A stretch of DNA of 64,000 nt from Halobacteria archaeon AArc-dxtr1 (GTDB taxonomy: Archaea > Halobacteriota > Halobacteria > Halobacteriales > Natrialbaceae), in assembly GCA_025517425.1 (NCBI GenBank), contig JAOPJY010000001.1, positions 978,217-1,042,216 of the forward strand, given 5' to 3'. This document shows positions 34,880 to 43,262 of the stretch, in pieces (positions within the stretch are counted from its first letter, which is position 1; every line of letters starts with the position of its first letter). The notes below the pieces were generated by a model. The model did no database searches and had not been told where the DNA came from. It saw only the letters and a list, made by a program, of their open reading frames with translations. The translations under genes and the position numbers were made by a program.

Positions 34880-35218
34880 ATGTCTATTTCGAACCTGCAG
34901 GCGAGCCACGACCGGCAGACGACGACCCAGGAGACAGACGCCCAGACCGTCCTCGACGCGCTCCAGGACGACGGTTGCCGAGCGATCCTCGAGGAAGCGG
35001 CCACGGAGGCACGGACTGCGACCGAACTTTCGAACTGCTGTGACATTCCGATGTCGACCGCGTACCGAAAAGTGGAGTCGCTGGCCGACGCCGGACTGCT
35101 CGAGGCGGCGGTCCGTATCAACACTTCGGGCAAACACCCGACGGAGTACCGAACCTGTTTCGACGACGTCGTCATCTCTATCGTCGACGAGGGACAGGTG
35201 TCCGTTTCGATGGCCTAA
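34880..35218 (+). CDS. ArsR-like winged-helix regulator
   Basis: 112 residues. AQTVLDALQDDGCRAILEEAATEARTATELSNCCDIPMSTAYRKVESLADAGLLEAAVRI is a winged helix with recognition helix PMSTAYRKVESL, followed by a short dimer strand set (YRTCFDDVVISIVDEGQVSVSM). This form is common in haloarchaea. ATG at 34880 drops 15 codons which overlap the divergent promoter. Effector and target unknown. Confidence 0.82.
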   Translation: MSISNLQASHDRQTTTQETDAQTVLDALQDDGCRAILEEAATEARTATELSNCCDIPMSTAYRKVESLADAGLLEAAVRINTSGKHPTEYRTCFDDVVISIVDEGQVSVSMA

Positions 35219-35322
35219 GGCTGCGGTGGCGAGCCAGCGTCGGCCGCCTAACGCTGGAGGGACAGCGCCGCGGTTGCGAGTGCCAGGGATCGTCTTTTGC
35301 ACCCGGTTCTGAAATCGACCGT

Positions 35323-36105
35323 ATGGAGCGACGCCAGGTTCTCGGCGTAGCGAGCCTCGGGATCGCAGCGGGGCTCGCCGGCTGTGCCGGGGCAGTTCCC
35401 GACGCCGAAACGGACGGACGAGATACAACGACGTCGACCGAGACGGAGCCGGACGACGCAACGACAGAGCGTGGTTCCGAGGCAGAACCCACGCTCTCGA
35501 TCGCCGTTGACGCCCGCGGCGAGGTCGAAGCCGAGCCCGACGAGGCGACCGCAAGCATCGGGGTACAGGCGACCGGCGACACCGCCGAGGAGGTAAACGA
35601 GGAACTCGCCGAGCGCTCTGAGACGCTCCGAGAGACGTTCGACGAACTCGAGATCCCCGACGAAAACGTCGAGACCGGACGGTACGACATCCGAGAGGAT
35701 CGCGACGAAGCGGGCTACGAGGGAACCTACGCGTTTACCGTCACCATCGACGACGTCGACCGTGTCGGGGAGGTAGTCGACGCCGCCGTCGACGCTGGCG
35801 CAGACGACGTTGGCCGGATCCGTTTCGGGCTAAGCGACGATCGGCGGGTCGAGATGCGCGAAGCGGCGGTCGACCACGCCCTTGAGAACGCCGACGCGGA
35901 GGCAGCCCACATCGCCGAGAACCGCGGCGTCGAGGACGTGACGACGCGTTCGGTCTCGACGAGCGTGGTCGACGTGGTCCCGGCCGCGCACGAGCCGACG
36001 GCAGACGTCGCAGAAGACGACGCGGTGGCGGCGGAGACGGAGTTCGACACCGGACCAGTCAGCGTGAGCGCGACCGTCGCCGTCGAGTACGACGCCAATA
36101 CGTGA
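35323..36105 (+). CDS. SIMPL-domain (DUF541) lipoprotein
   Basis: 260 residues. MERRQVLGVASLGIAAGLAGC is a Tat signal with lipobox Cys, then a Thr/Glu-rich linker and a DUF541/SIMPL domain (LSIAVDARGEVEAEPDEATASIGVQATGDTAEEVNEEL ... VTIDDVDRVGEVVDAAVDAGADDVGRIRFGLSDDRR ... and a last strand VSVSATVAVEY). The family forms oligomeric shells at the cell surface in bacteria; the role in archaea is unknown. The AT-free 104-base gap upstream holds no other gene. Confidence 0.85.
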   Translation: MERRQVLGVASLGIAAGLAGCAGAVPDAETDGRDTTTSTETEPDDATTERGSEAEPTLSIAVDARGEVEAEPDEATASIGVQATGDTAEEVNEELAERSETLRETFDELEIPDENVETGRYDIREDRDEAGYEGTYAFTVTIDDVDRVGEVVDAAVDAGADDVGRIRFGLSDDRRVEMREAAVDHALENADAEAAHIAENRGVEDVTTRSVSTSVVDVVPAAHEPTADVAEDDAVAAETEFDTGPVSVSATVAVEYDANT

Positions 36106-36242
36106 CGCCGCTGCTCGAGAATACGGGTGCGTCTCTGCGTGATTCAAAATGCGTCAGAGACTTCTAGACAGTCGGGGACGAAGGGGAGCGAACGCGGTCG
36201 ATCGGGGGAGAGCAGGGCCGAGTACTGCCGAACGCGGTCGCG

Positions 36243-37319
36243 TCAGTCGTCGGCCGGAGCGGCGGTCGCCGCCTGCGACTCGGTCATCGCGAGGACGTCG
36301 TCGAAGAAGTTGAGGGTGTCCTGTGGACCGGGGTTGGCCTCGGGGTGGTACTGGCGGGTGATGACGTCGTACTCGACGCCGTCGATTCCCTCCGGCGTGT
36401 CGTCGTTGACGTTGATCTGGGTCACTTCGAGGTGCTCGCCGGGGTCGTCGACCGTGTAGCCGTGGTTCTGGGTCGTCATGACGACCTGCCCCGATTCGAG
36501 GTCGAGGACGGGCTGGTTGACGCCGCGGTGGCCGAACGCCATCTTCTCGGTCGTGCCGCCGAGCGCTTCGGCGACGATCTGCTGACCGAGACAGATTCCG
36601 GCGACGGGAGTATCCTCGACGAACGCCTCCACGAGCGAGATCGCTTCCTCGTAGTTGGCCGGATCGCCGGGTCCGTTCGAGATGAACAGCACGTCGGGAT
36701 CGATCGCTTCGACGTCGGCAGGAGTCGCGTCGTGGGGCAGGATGTGGACCGTCGCATCACGTTCGAGCAGCGAGGTGACGATCGATCCCTTTGCGCCACA
36801 GTCGACGAGCGCGACATCCGAGCCGGCGTTGTCGGCACCGCGGACGACCGGCTCGTCGACGCTGACCTGGGCGCCGATCTCAGTGTGGTCGCTCATCGGT
36901 TTCGAGGCCTCGAGTTCGGCGATCGCATCCTCGGGAGTGACGTCCTCACCGACGGCGATCCCACACTGCATCGCACCGCCATCGCGAATGTCGGTGACGA
37001 CCTCGCGGGTGTCGAGATGGTCGACCGACGGCACACCCTCGCTCTCGAGCCAGGCGGCGACGTCGTCAGTCAGTTCGCGTGCGAGAACGGCTCGCGGGTG
37101 AACGCGACCGGATTCGAAGCGCTCCTCGCGGACGCCGTAGTTTCCGATCAGGGGGTACGAAAAGGTGAGCACCTGTTCCTCGTAGGAGGGATCGGTGAGG
37201 CTCTCTTCGTATCCGGTATAGGCCGTCGTGAACACCAATTCCCCACGAGCAGTCCCCGGCGAACGGCCACGGCCCTCGAGTACGTGACCGCCCCCCAGCG
37301 CTACGTAGGCATCTGTCAT
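36243..37319 (-). CDS. carA: Carbamoyl-phosphate synthase small (glutaminase) subunit
   Basis: 358 residues. N-terminal CarA domain (YVALGGGHVLEGRGRSPGTARGELVFTTAYTGYEESLTDPSY) and C-terminal class I amidotransferase (VALVDCGAKGSIV, ISNGPGDPANYEEAI, PVAGICLGQQIVAEALGG with the nucleophile Cys, MTTQNHGYTVD and YHPEANPGP with the His-Glu). It feeds ammonia to CarB for arginine and pyrimidine synthesis; carB is not in the window. It is divergent from an Lrp gene with a palindrome between them. Confidence 0.95.
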   Translation of the reverse strand: MTDAYVALGGGHVLEGRGRSPGTARGELVFTTAYTGYEESLTDPSYEEQVLTFSYPLIGNYGVREERFESGRVHPRAVLARELTDDVAAWLESEGVPSVDHLDTREVVTDIRDGGAMQCGIAVGEDVTPEDAIAELEASKPMSDHTEIGAQVSVDEPVVRGADNAGSDVALVDCGAKGSIVTSLLERDATVHILPHDATPADVEAIDPDVLFISNGPGDPANYEEAISLVEAFVEDTPVAGICLGQQIVAEALGGTTEKMAFGHRGVNQPVLDLESGQVVMTTQNHGYTVDDPGEHLEVTQINVNDDTPEGIDGVEYDVITRQYHPEANPGPQDTLNFFDDVLAMTESQAATAAPADD

Positions 37320-37370
37320 TACGAAGTACGTACTGATCCTACCCCCATAAGCGTTTTCTTCGAAGGTGAG

Positions 37371-37385
37371 TTACGAATTTCGTAA
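37371..37385. promoter_or_regulatory. 15-bp palindromic operator between carA and lrp
   Basis: TTACGAA-T-TTCGTAA is a perfect dyad of 15 bp, the size of a typical Lrp/AsnC site, placed 37-51 bases before the lrp ATG and 52 bases from the carA ATG. Two weaker dyads flank it: GTACGTAC at 37327-37334 and ATCGGT/ACCGAT at 37385-37404. CTTATG on the minus strand near 37346-37351 is a candidate carA TATA element. Autoregulation by the adjacent Lrp is a natural guess. Confidence 0.5.
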
Positions 37386-37421
37386 TCGGTAAGTCCCCAC
37401 CGATCGAAGCATCGATCCTCC

Positions 37422-37835
37422 ATGGACGAGCTGGACCGGCAGATACTCAACGTCCTGCGTCGCGATGCCCGCACACCCTACACCGAAATCGCCGACGAGG
37501 TCGGCACGAGCGAGGGAACCGTCCGTAATCGCGTCGAGCGCATGACCGAAGAGGAGACGATCGAACGGTTTACCGTCTCGACGCGAACGGGGAACGTGAA
37601 GGCGATGATCGAGGTCAGCGTGGCCGTCGACGTCGATACGGCCAGCGTCGCAAACCGGATGGCCGAGTGGGAGGAGGTCGACTTCGTCTGGCAGGTTTCC
37701 GGCGAGCAAGACGTCGTCCTCGTGGTCGACGCCGCCGACACGCGCGGCGTCAACGAACTCATCACGGACGCACGCGAACAAGACGAGGTCGTCAGCACGA
37801 AGACGCGACTCATTCTCGACGAGGAGCTGGGATAG
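37422..37835 (+). CDS. lrp: Lrp/AsnC family transcriptional regulator
   Basis: 137 residues. MDELDRQILNVLRRDARTPYTEIADEVGTSEGTVRNRVERMTEEETI is the AsnC-type helix-turn-helix; the second half (IEVSVAVDVDTASVANRMAEWEEVDFVWQVSGEQDVVLVV) is the RAM ligand-binding domain. It is a single-domain-length Lrp that forms dimers/octamers and senses amino acids. Position opposite carA suggests a link to arginine or pyrimidine supply, but ligand and targets are inferred only. Confidence 0.92.
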   Translation: MDELDRQILNVLRRDARTPYTEIADEVGTSEGTVRNRVERMTEEETIERFTVSTRTGNVKAMIEVSVAVDVDTASVANRMAEWEEVDFVWQVSGEQDVVLVVDAADTRGVNELITDAREQDEVVSTKTRLILDEELG

Positions 37836-37861
37836 CGTCGACACGATCGCCGTCTGAACCG

Positions 37862-38962
37862 TCAGTCGGTGTGCTTCCGGTAGAGCGAGCGTCCCGCCTT
37901 GACCGCTGGCCAGACTGGGTTCGTTCCCCGCTCCCAGTAGAGGTTCGGGACGAGATCGCCGCCAAACTCCTCTTTGAACTGGAAGAAGCCATCCTGGAAG
38001 TCAGAGCCGGCACCGCCGAAGTCGTACGTCTCGTAACCGTTTTCGATCGCCCACTGGAAGACGTAGTCGTAGAGCAGTTCCGAACTGTGGTACTCAAAGT
38101 ACTCGGCGGGGACGCCGGCGAAGAAGCCGTGGACAGTCGACCGCTGCTCGTCGAGCAGTTCCAAGAAGCCCCCCGCGTACTCCCCCTCGACGCGGAGGGT
38201 GACGAGCAGAACGTGTTCGTCCATCGCGGCCAGATGTTCGAAAAACGACCGTGGGTAGACGATTCCGTCGATATTTCTCATGCGCCGCGCGTATCGCTGG
38301 TGGAAGCGGGCGATGGCGTCGAGTGTCAGTTCGCTCTCGACGATCTCGTGGTCGGTCTCTCGGCCGCGTCTGATTGCACGGCGTTTCGAACTATCCATCT
38401 CCTCAAACACCTCGTCGTATCCTCTCGCGAGATTCAACAGGAACCGACCCTCCACACGGTTGCACTGGTATCCACGGGATCGGAAGAAGTCGCCGTACCG
38501 GAGGACGTTCGGATTGCAGGCTCGCACCTCGTGGAGGACCGTAGCGCTATCGTCCAGGCGGGCCAGCGCATCGTGAGCCAGCGAAAGCGCGTCCGCGACG
38601 TCGGTCGTCGCCAGCGGCCCCCCGAAGCCAGGGTAGATCGAGGTCAGTCGCGAAAACGGCGTCTTCGGCAGTGAGACGACGAAGTTCGGGAACAACCCGA
38701 TCAGATTCGTATCCTTCTCGACGAGGACGTGTCTGGCAGGGTAGCCGAGTCCTCGTTCGATCGCTTCGAGCCACTCGTATCGGTGAAAGATCGTTCCCGC
38801 GACCGCTCGCTCGACGACATCGTTCCATTGAGCGCGGTCGACGGTTCGAATCGAATCAACGACAGTTGCAGACAGTTCCGATGAGGACGCTGTCACTCGG
38901 AGGACTGGCTCTCCGTCGTCGTCAACCTCCCGTGGGAACTGTGCGGTTCGGGGGAGCATCAC
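37862..38962 (-). CDS. FemAB/GNAT-type acyl-transferase family protein
   Basis: 366 residues with two GNAT-like halves. IRTVDRAQWNDVVERAVAGTIFHRYEWLEAIERGLGYPARHVLV opens the first, and KRRAIRRGRETDHEIVESELTLDAIARFHQRY with YAGGFLELLDEQRSTVHGFFAGVPAEYFEYHSSELLYDYVFQWAIENGYETYDFGGAGSD the second, matching the lipid II:glycine glycyltransferase (FemX-like) fold found in archaea that lack peptidoglycan. Its substrate may be a surface glycan or protein. It converges on lrp with a 26-base gap. Confidence 0.78.
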   Translation of the reverse strand: MMLPRTAQFPREVDDDGEPVLRVTASSSELSATVVDSIRTVDRAQWNDVVERAVAGTIFHRYEWLEAIERGLGYPARHVLVEKDTNLIGLFPNFVVSLPKTPFSRLTSIYPGFGGPLATTDVADALSLAHDALARLDDSATVLHEVRACNPNVLRYGDFFRSRGYQCNRVEGRFLLNLARGYDEVFEEMDSSKRRAIRRGRETDHEIVESELTLDAIARFHQRYARRMRNIDGIVYPRSFFEHLAAMDEHVLLVTLRVEGEYAGGFLELLDEQRSTVHGFFAGVPAEYFEYHSSELLYDYVFQWAIENGYETYDFGGAGSDFQDGFFQFKEEFGGDLVPNLYWERGTNPVWPAVKAGRSLYRKHTD

Positions 38963-39082
38963 GTGACGATCCGCGTGTCGTGGTCTCCCGAATTAACTCA
39001 TCGTCGGGTACACTGATTTGTCGGGTTCAGACGACGGTGTAAGAGTCCCATACAGCCGATCGGTTTACTATGCCCAAGAGAG

Positions 39083-39811
39083 TCAGCGCTGGCCGGCGGC
39101 GTAGCGTTCGGCAATCCGGGATACGGCCGTTGACGACTTTGCCAGCACGTCTTCTGGGTGCTTGCGGCGGTGGACGTGATAGTAGCCACGCCGGAAGAGG
39201 CGATCCAGCGGCGCGTCCGCGACACGAGCCTCGACCCGTCCGTCGCGAATTGCCGCGGCCACCGCCCCGGGCGTGAGCCGGTCGGCGTCGATCAGGGTGT
39301 AGGCCCGTCCCACTTCTATCGGGAGGTGTGCATCGCTCCCGGCGACGATGGGACAGTCGAGTTCGGCGGCGTGGTGCTCGACCAGCGGGCGCGTCCGTGG
39401 GTGTTTGCCGTTTATTTCGATCGCGTCGAAGGGCACGTCCGTCCACTCGAGCAGATCGCTATCGCGGTAGGGGTGAGCGATAATGGCTGCACAGCCGCGA
39501 TCGTGGGCGCGTGCGACGATCTCGGCGGGCGTATACTCGAGCGGTGTCGTCTCCCGGGGCGGGTCCGGGCCAACGACGAGGACGTGACCGTGGGTCGTCG
39601 AAACCTCGATACCGGGGATCGCAGTGACGGCTGCGCTGCTGGTCGGGAGCGAAGGCGTGTAGTAGTCATGGTTCGTCGTAGCGACGCCGTCGAGGTCGCG
39701 CCGGGCGGCTGCGGCCGCAAGGAGTCGAAGACCGTAGGGATCGAATCGGTCGCCCAGACGGCGCCGTCCATGAAAGAATCGCGTGTGCGCGTGGAGGTCG
39801 ACCGCGAACAT
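39083..39811 (-). CDS. PHP-domain phosphoesterase
   Basis: 242 residues. FAVDLHAHTRFFHG (first metal His pair), GVATTNHDYYTP, IPGIEVSTTHGHVLVVG, IIAHPYRD and IVAGSDAHLPIEVGRAYT are the PHP metal-site motifs in order. PHP proteins are metal-dependent phosphoesterases (histidinol phosphatase-like or polymerase-linked). ATG at 39811 was chosen since 47 upstream codons are non-family. It shares a 108-base divergent gap with idi. Confidence 0.85.
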   Translation of the reverse strand: MFAVDLHAHTRFFHGRRRLGDRFDPYGLRLLAAAAARRDLDGVATTNHDYYTPSLPTSSAAVTAIPGIEVSTTHGHVLVVGPDPPRETTPLEYTPAEIVARAHDRGCAAIIAHPYRDSDLLEWTDVPFDAIEINGKHPRTRPLVEHHAAELDCPIVAGSDAHLPIEVGRAYTLIDADRLTPGAVAAAIRDGRVEARVADAPLDRLFRRGYYHVHRRKHPEDVLAKSSTAVSRIAERYAAGQR

Positions 39812-39919
39812 ACCCCTCCGTTCGATCGGCCCCGATATCCATCTTCGGCCTTCGAGTCGGTCGCTGACACGGCAGACACAGTCGATACTGCTTTCACCGA
39901 CCTGGCCAATGCTCTGACT

Positions 39920-40486
39920 ATGAGCGCCCAGCAGGACGCCGAGTTGCCACACAAAAACGCCGCACAGGACGTCATCGCGGTCGACGGCGACGACACCGAA
40001 CTCGAGTTAGTCAACCGACTCGAGGCCCACACAGGCGAGGGTATCCGGCATCGAGCCTTTACCTCGCTTGTCTTCGACGAGGACGACAACATCCTGCTCG
40101 CCCAGCGAGCGCCCGACAAGCGCCTCTGGGGGACCTACTGGGACGGCACCGTCGCTTCTCATCCGGTCGAGGGACAGAGCCAGGAGGAAGCGACCCGAAA
40201 GCGACTCGAAGAGGAGCTGGGTGTCACGCCCGATCAGTACGACGATCTACGACTGACCGATCGCTTCGAGTACAAACGCTACTTCGAGAACGCAGGCGTC
40301 GAACACGAGGTCTGTGCCGTTCTCAAGCTGACGCTAACCGACCGGACACTCGACCCCGACGAGGAGGAGGTCGCCGGGCTGATGTGGGTACCCTACGAGC
40401 GCCTCCACCAGAATCCAGCGTGGTACCGCCAGCTCCGACTCTGTCCGTGGTTCGAGATCGCGATGCGACGCGACGTGTCCGAATAG
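39920..40486 (+). CDS. idi: Isopentenyl-diphosphate isomerase, type I
   Basis: 188 residues. GEGIRHRAFTSLVFDEDDNILLAQRAPDKRLWGTYWDGTVASHPVEGQSQEEATRKRLEEELGVTP is the IDI-1 Nudix-like core with His/Glu metal ligands and RAPDKR..W contact; VEHEVCAVLKL holds the EHE.C motif. It interconverts IPP and DMAPP for isoprenoid lipids. The N-terminus MSAQQDAELPHKNAAQDVIAVD is short and family-like. A geranylgeranyl reductase in the window works on the end products. Confidence 0.93.
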   Translation: MSAQQDAELPHKNAAQDVIAVDGDDTELELVNRLEAHTGEGIRHRAFTSLVFDEDDNILLAQRAPDKRLWGTYWDGTVASHPVEGQSQEEATRKRLEEELGVTPDQYDDLRLTDRFEYKRYFENAGVEHEVCAVLKLTLTDRTLDPDEEEVAGLMWVPYERLHQNPAWYRQLRLCPWFEIAMRRDVSE

Positions 40487-40489
40487 CGC

Positions 40490-40496
40490 TTTTTTA
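40490..40496 (+). terminator. T-run at the end of idi, shared with the converging stop
   Basis: Six T residues begin 4 bases after the idi stop and overlap the TAA of the converging small membrane-protein gene, a compact converging-gene terminator for idi. Confidence 0.45.
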
Positions 40497-40742
40497 GGGT
40501 CTCGTCGTCGCCCAGACGGCCGTGAGCGCGAGTAAAACCGCCGGGACGAGCGGAACGATGAGCAGCGCGAATCGGTACCCCTCGACTCCGGGCGGGATGA
40601 GGAGGATGACCAGCGGCGCGATCACGAACGCGAGGACGATGGCGCAGACGAGCACCCATCCACGCCAGTCGAACGTCCGTTCTACTGCGTCCGGGTGGAC
40701 GCCCCCCGACTGCCCCTGAGACGAGGTCTCATTCTCTGTCAC
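40494..40742 (-). CDS. Small two-helix membrane protein
   Basis: 82 residues from a GTG start (VTENETSSQGQ); an upstream in-frame ATG at 40778 would add 12 residues. After a ~30-residue polar region (FDWRGWVLVC begins the first helix) there are two hydrophobic helices, ILVFVIAPLVILLIPPG-like and FALLIVPLVPAVLLALTAVWA. The second is cut by the C-terminus ATTRP. No family recognised. It converges on idi. Confidence 0.6.
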   Translation of the reverse strand: MTENETSSQGQSGGVHPDAVERTFDWRGWVLVCAIVLAFVIAPLVILLIPPGVEGYRFALLIVPLVPAVLLALTAVWATTRP

Positions 40743-40874
40743 GCACAGGTGTTTCGAGCGGACGAGCATAGCGCTCACGGTTCCGTCGGACGGGCGAAAT
40801 CACAGCGGTCGCTTGTAGGCAGTCTGTCGACATCGCCCAGAACGGTTTTAGACCGGCGACAACCACATCGAGTA

Positions 40875-41573
40875 ATGACAGATGCCGATTCGCCGGAGGC
40901 AGAGGCCGATCGAGACGACCCGGAAAAATACCCACCAGTGGACTCGAAACCGACTGAAGCTGACGCCAACGAGACAGCAGAATCGCCAGATTCAGACGAC
41001 ACAGCGGAATCAACAGCGCCGGAAGAGCCACCCGATGCAGAAGAGCCAGATGACACGACGACGTCGGACGGCACAGCAACGTCGGACGATAGCGCCGGCA
41101 TCGCCGTCGTGACGATCTCCGATCGGGAGTCGATCGAGGGCGACGAGGTCGGAGCTGCAGTCCTGACGGAGTTCAAAAAGGCAGGTCACGACGTCACTGC
41201 CAGAGCGTTGGTCGAAAAGGATCTCGACGAGGTCCAGTCGAGGGTCTCGGCGCTGGTCGATCGGGACGATGTCGATCTGATCGTCACCGTTGGGTCCACC
41301 GGCATCGAACCAAGCGACGTAGCGATCGAAGCCGTCGAACCGCTCTTGGACAAGAAGTTGCCGGCGTTTCGAGATCTGTTCCACCAGCTCTCCTACGCCG
41401 AGATGGAGGCGGCCGTGATCACGAGTCGGGCGATCGGCGGTGTCGTCGAGGGAACGCCGGTGTTCTGCCTCCCGAACAATGAGATCGCGGTTCGCCTGGC
41501 AGTCGAGAGGCTCATCGCTCCCCAAGTCGAACGGCTACTGTCGCTGGCGAACGCGGGAAGCGGCGGTAGTTGA
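40875..41573 (+). CDS. moaB: MogA/MoaB family molybdenum cofactor protein with acidic N-terminal arm
   Basis: 232 residues. The fold starts only at about residue 75: GIAVVTISDRESIEGDEVGAAV, DLIVTVGSTGIEPSDVAIEAVEPLLDKKLPAFRDLFHQLSYAEMEAAVITSRAIGG and FCLPNNEIAVRLAVE are the MoaB/MogA core. Its role would be adenylation of molybdopterin. The first ~75 residues are Asp/Glu/Pro/Thr-rich and disordered, extra to the usual length. TGG is replaced by VGS in the GTG-type motif, so activity should be checked. ATG at 40875 gives MTDADSPEAE. Confidence 0.82.
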   Translation: MTDADSPEAEADRDDPEKYPPVDSKPTEADANETAESPDSDDTAESTAPEEPPDAEEPDDTTTSDGTATSDDSAGIAVVTISDRESIEGDEVGAAVLTEFKKAGHDVTARALVEKDLDEVQSRVSALVDRDDVDLIVTVGSTGIEPSDVAIEAVEPLLDKKLPAFRDLFHQLSYAEMEAAVITSRAIGGVVEGTPVFCLPNNEIAVRLAVERLIAPQVERLLSLANAGSGGS

Positions 41574-42021
41574 AACTGCACGAACTGGGAGCTCAAGGAT
41601 GAAAAGTCCACGTCGGGATCCCGAAGGATCCCGACTGCCATGCCCGCAGGATTGGCGATGGCCTGGTGCAAGCCCCGCCGACGAACGCAAAGGTCTGGCG
41701 ATGGTGGGGAAGGGTGCTGTGGTGGGATTGCTGGAAGTCGCGGGTGCAAGGCAGACGGTGGGTGCCTGTCGTGTGGGTGATGGTGTGCCCGCCGACCTCC
41801 GTCGTACACTCACGCCGGAAGCCACTTGAACGGCAGCGACGGTATATCGTTCTTACGTCGGATTCCGCCCCAGTTAACCACAGTTCAATCGGTCGAAAGC
41901 GGCCGCGAGAGCGTTCATTGACCGAGTATCCGACTCCTTCTGTTCGATGGAAGATAGAACGTAATTGTACAGACACGATACAGCCGACACGTATATACCG
42001 CAGCGACAGGCAAGTAATTCC
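41574..42021. other. 448-base gap with a strong hairpin and a strand-skewed G-rich tract
   Basis: No protein frame is convincing. A perfect 10-bp stem with CGAA loop, GTCGGGATCC-CGAA-GGATCCCGAC, spans 41612-41635. From about 41640 to 41810 the plus strand is G/T-rich with repeated TGGCGATGG (twice) and GGTGCAAG (twice). The rest (41830-42021) is AT-richer with no signal seen except the converging DUF7126 stop. A structured non-coding RNA is possible; I compared it with RNase P and SRP RNA motifs and did not find them. Confidence 0.4.
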
Positions 42022-42342
42022 TTACTTGATAAGTTCGCTCGCGACGACGTCGGGTGCCAGCAATGCCGGGTCAAGCGCCAAGTCCAGTTGTCCGCGAATA
42101 AACTCCGGGATCGTATCGTCAACGTAGACGACCGTCCGAACGTCGTCGGTGAGGTCACAGACGATCGGTATCGTCGTCGCCTGACCGACATCGGTCAGCA
42201 CGTACAGGTCGGCGTCGACGACGCCGGCCTCTTCGAGCTGGGGCCGCGAGATGACGCCGTTCAACCGAGTTACGGTCACACCTGCGGCCGAAAGCGCCTC
42301 GCTGATGCCGGCCTCGTCGGGGCCAGCGACGATTGCCTTCAT
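42022..42342 (-). CDS. DUF7126 small protein next to GMP synthetase
   Basis: 106 residues. MKAIVAGPDEAGISEALSAAGVTVTRLNGVISRPQLEEAGVVDADLYVLTDVGQATTIPIVCDLTDD resembles a small Rossmann-like family often found with guaA/pyrG in haloarchaea and sometimes misnamed CTP synthetase. It has no catalytic residues I can identify. The ATG at 42342 follows the guaA stop by 2 bases; an ATG at 42348 would overlap it. Same operon as guaAb and pyrG. Confidence 0.75.
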   Translation of the reverse strand: MKAIVAGPDEAGISEALSAAGVTVTRLNGVISRPQLEEAGVVDADLYVLTDVGQATTIPIVCDLTDDVRTVVYVDDTIPEFIRGQLDLALDPALLAPDVVASELIK

Positions 42343-42344
42343 CG

Positions 42345-43262
42345 TCACTCGTACTCGATCGTCGCGGGCGGTTTGTGTGTGACGTCGTAGACGACACGGG
42401 CGACGGTCTCGTTCTCACCGGTGATCCGTGACTGAATGCGCTGGAGTGTCTCCCAGTCGATCTCCTGGGCGCGGGCAGTCATCCCGTCACGAGAGTCGAC
42501 CGAGCGGACGGAGACGACCCAGCCGTGGACGCGGTTGTCACCCTTGACGCCCGTCGCTTTCCCGATGACAGCCGCGAGGGCCTGCCAGGGCTCGTACTCT
42601 TCGAGTTCCTCCTCGACGACGTGACAGGACTCGCGAGCGACCTCGAGTTTCTCCTCGGTGACCTCGCCGATGACGCGAACGGCGAGTCCGGGGCCAGGGA
42701 ACGGCATGCGCTCGGCGACAAGTTCGTCCAGATCGAGCGCGCGCGCGACCTCGCGGACCTCATCTTTGTAGAGGTCGCGGACGGGTTCGACGATGCCCTC
42801 GAAGTCGACGACGTCGGGGAGTCCGCCGACGTTGTGGTGGGACTTGATTCCACCTTCGGACTCAATCCGGTCGGGGTAGATCGTCCCCTGAACGAGGTAG
42901 TCGGCGTCTGCATCTGTGGCCTCGCGCTCGAACTCGCGGATGAACTGCTCGCCGATGACGGCGCGCTTCTCTTCAGGATCGGTGACGCCAGAAAGGGCGT
43001 CGAGGAACCGATCCTTGGCGTCGACGACTCGCAGGGAGTCCATATACGAAAACGTCTCGCGGATCTGGGCGGTCTCGCCCTTTCGCATCAGGCCGGTGTC
43101 GACGTAGACCGGGGTGAGCTTGTCGCCGATGGCCTCGTAGGCCAGGGCAGCGGCGACAGAGGAGTCGACGCCGCCCGAAAGGGCGATGACGGCGTTTTGC
43201 CCGTCGATTTCGTCTTCGATCTCTGCGACTGCGTCTGGGATGAACGTCTCAGTGTCTACCAT
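42345..43262 (-). CDS. guaAb: GMP synthetase, ATP pyrophosphatase subunit
   Basis: 305 residues. [22 protein letters not shown] is the PP-loop; [56 protein letters not shown] and the C-terminal dimer part with [16 protein letters not shown] complete the domain. It converts XMP to GMP using ammonia from a separate glutaminase (guaAa), not seen in this window. The start overlaps the pyrG stop by one base (TAATG), so the two are translated together. Confidence 0.95.
   Translation of the reverse strand: MVDTETFIPDAVAEIEDEIDGQNAVIALSGGVDSSVAAALAYEAIGDKLTPVYVDTGLMRKGETAQIRETFSYMDSLRVVDAKDRFLDALSGVTDPEEKRAVIGEQFIREFEREATDADADYLVQGTIYPDRIESEGGIKSHHNVGGLPDVVDFEGIVEPVRDLYKDEVREVARALDLDELVAERMPFPGPGLAVRVIGEVTEEKLEVARESCHVVEEELEEYEPWQALAAVIGKATGVKGDNRVHGWVVSVRSVDSRDGMTARAQEIDWETLQRIQSRITGENETVARVVYDVTHKPPATIEYE

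Noticed and set aside
41574-42021. RNase P RNA or SRP RNA
   Set aside because: A GAUGAAAAGUCC-like string resembles a conserved P RNA block, but the ACAGAA and AGAU.A.UG blocks are missing; the SRP helix 8 motif is not seen.
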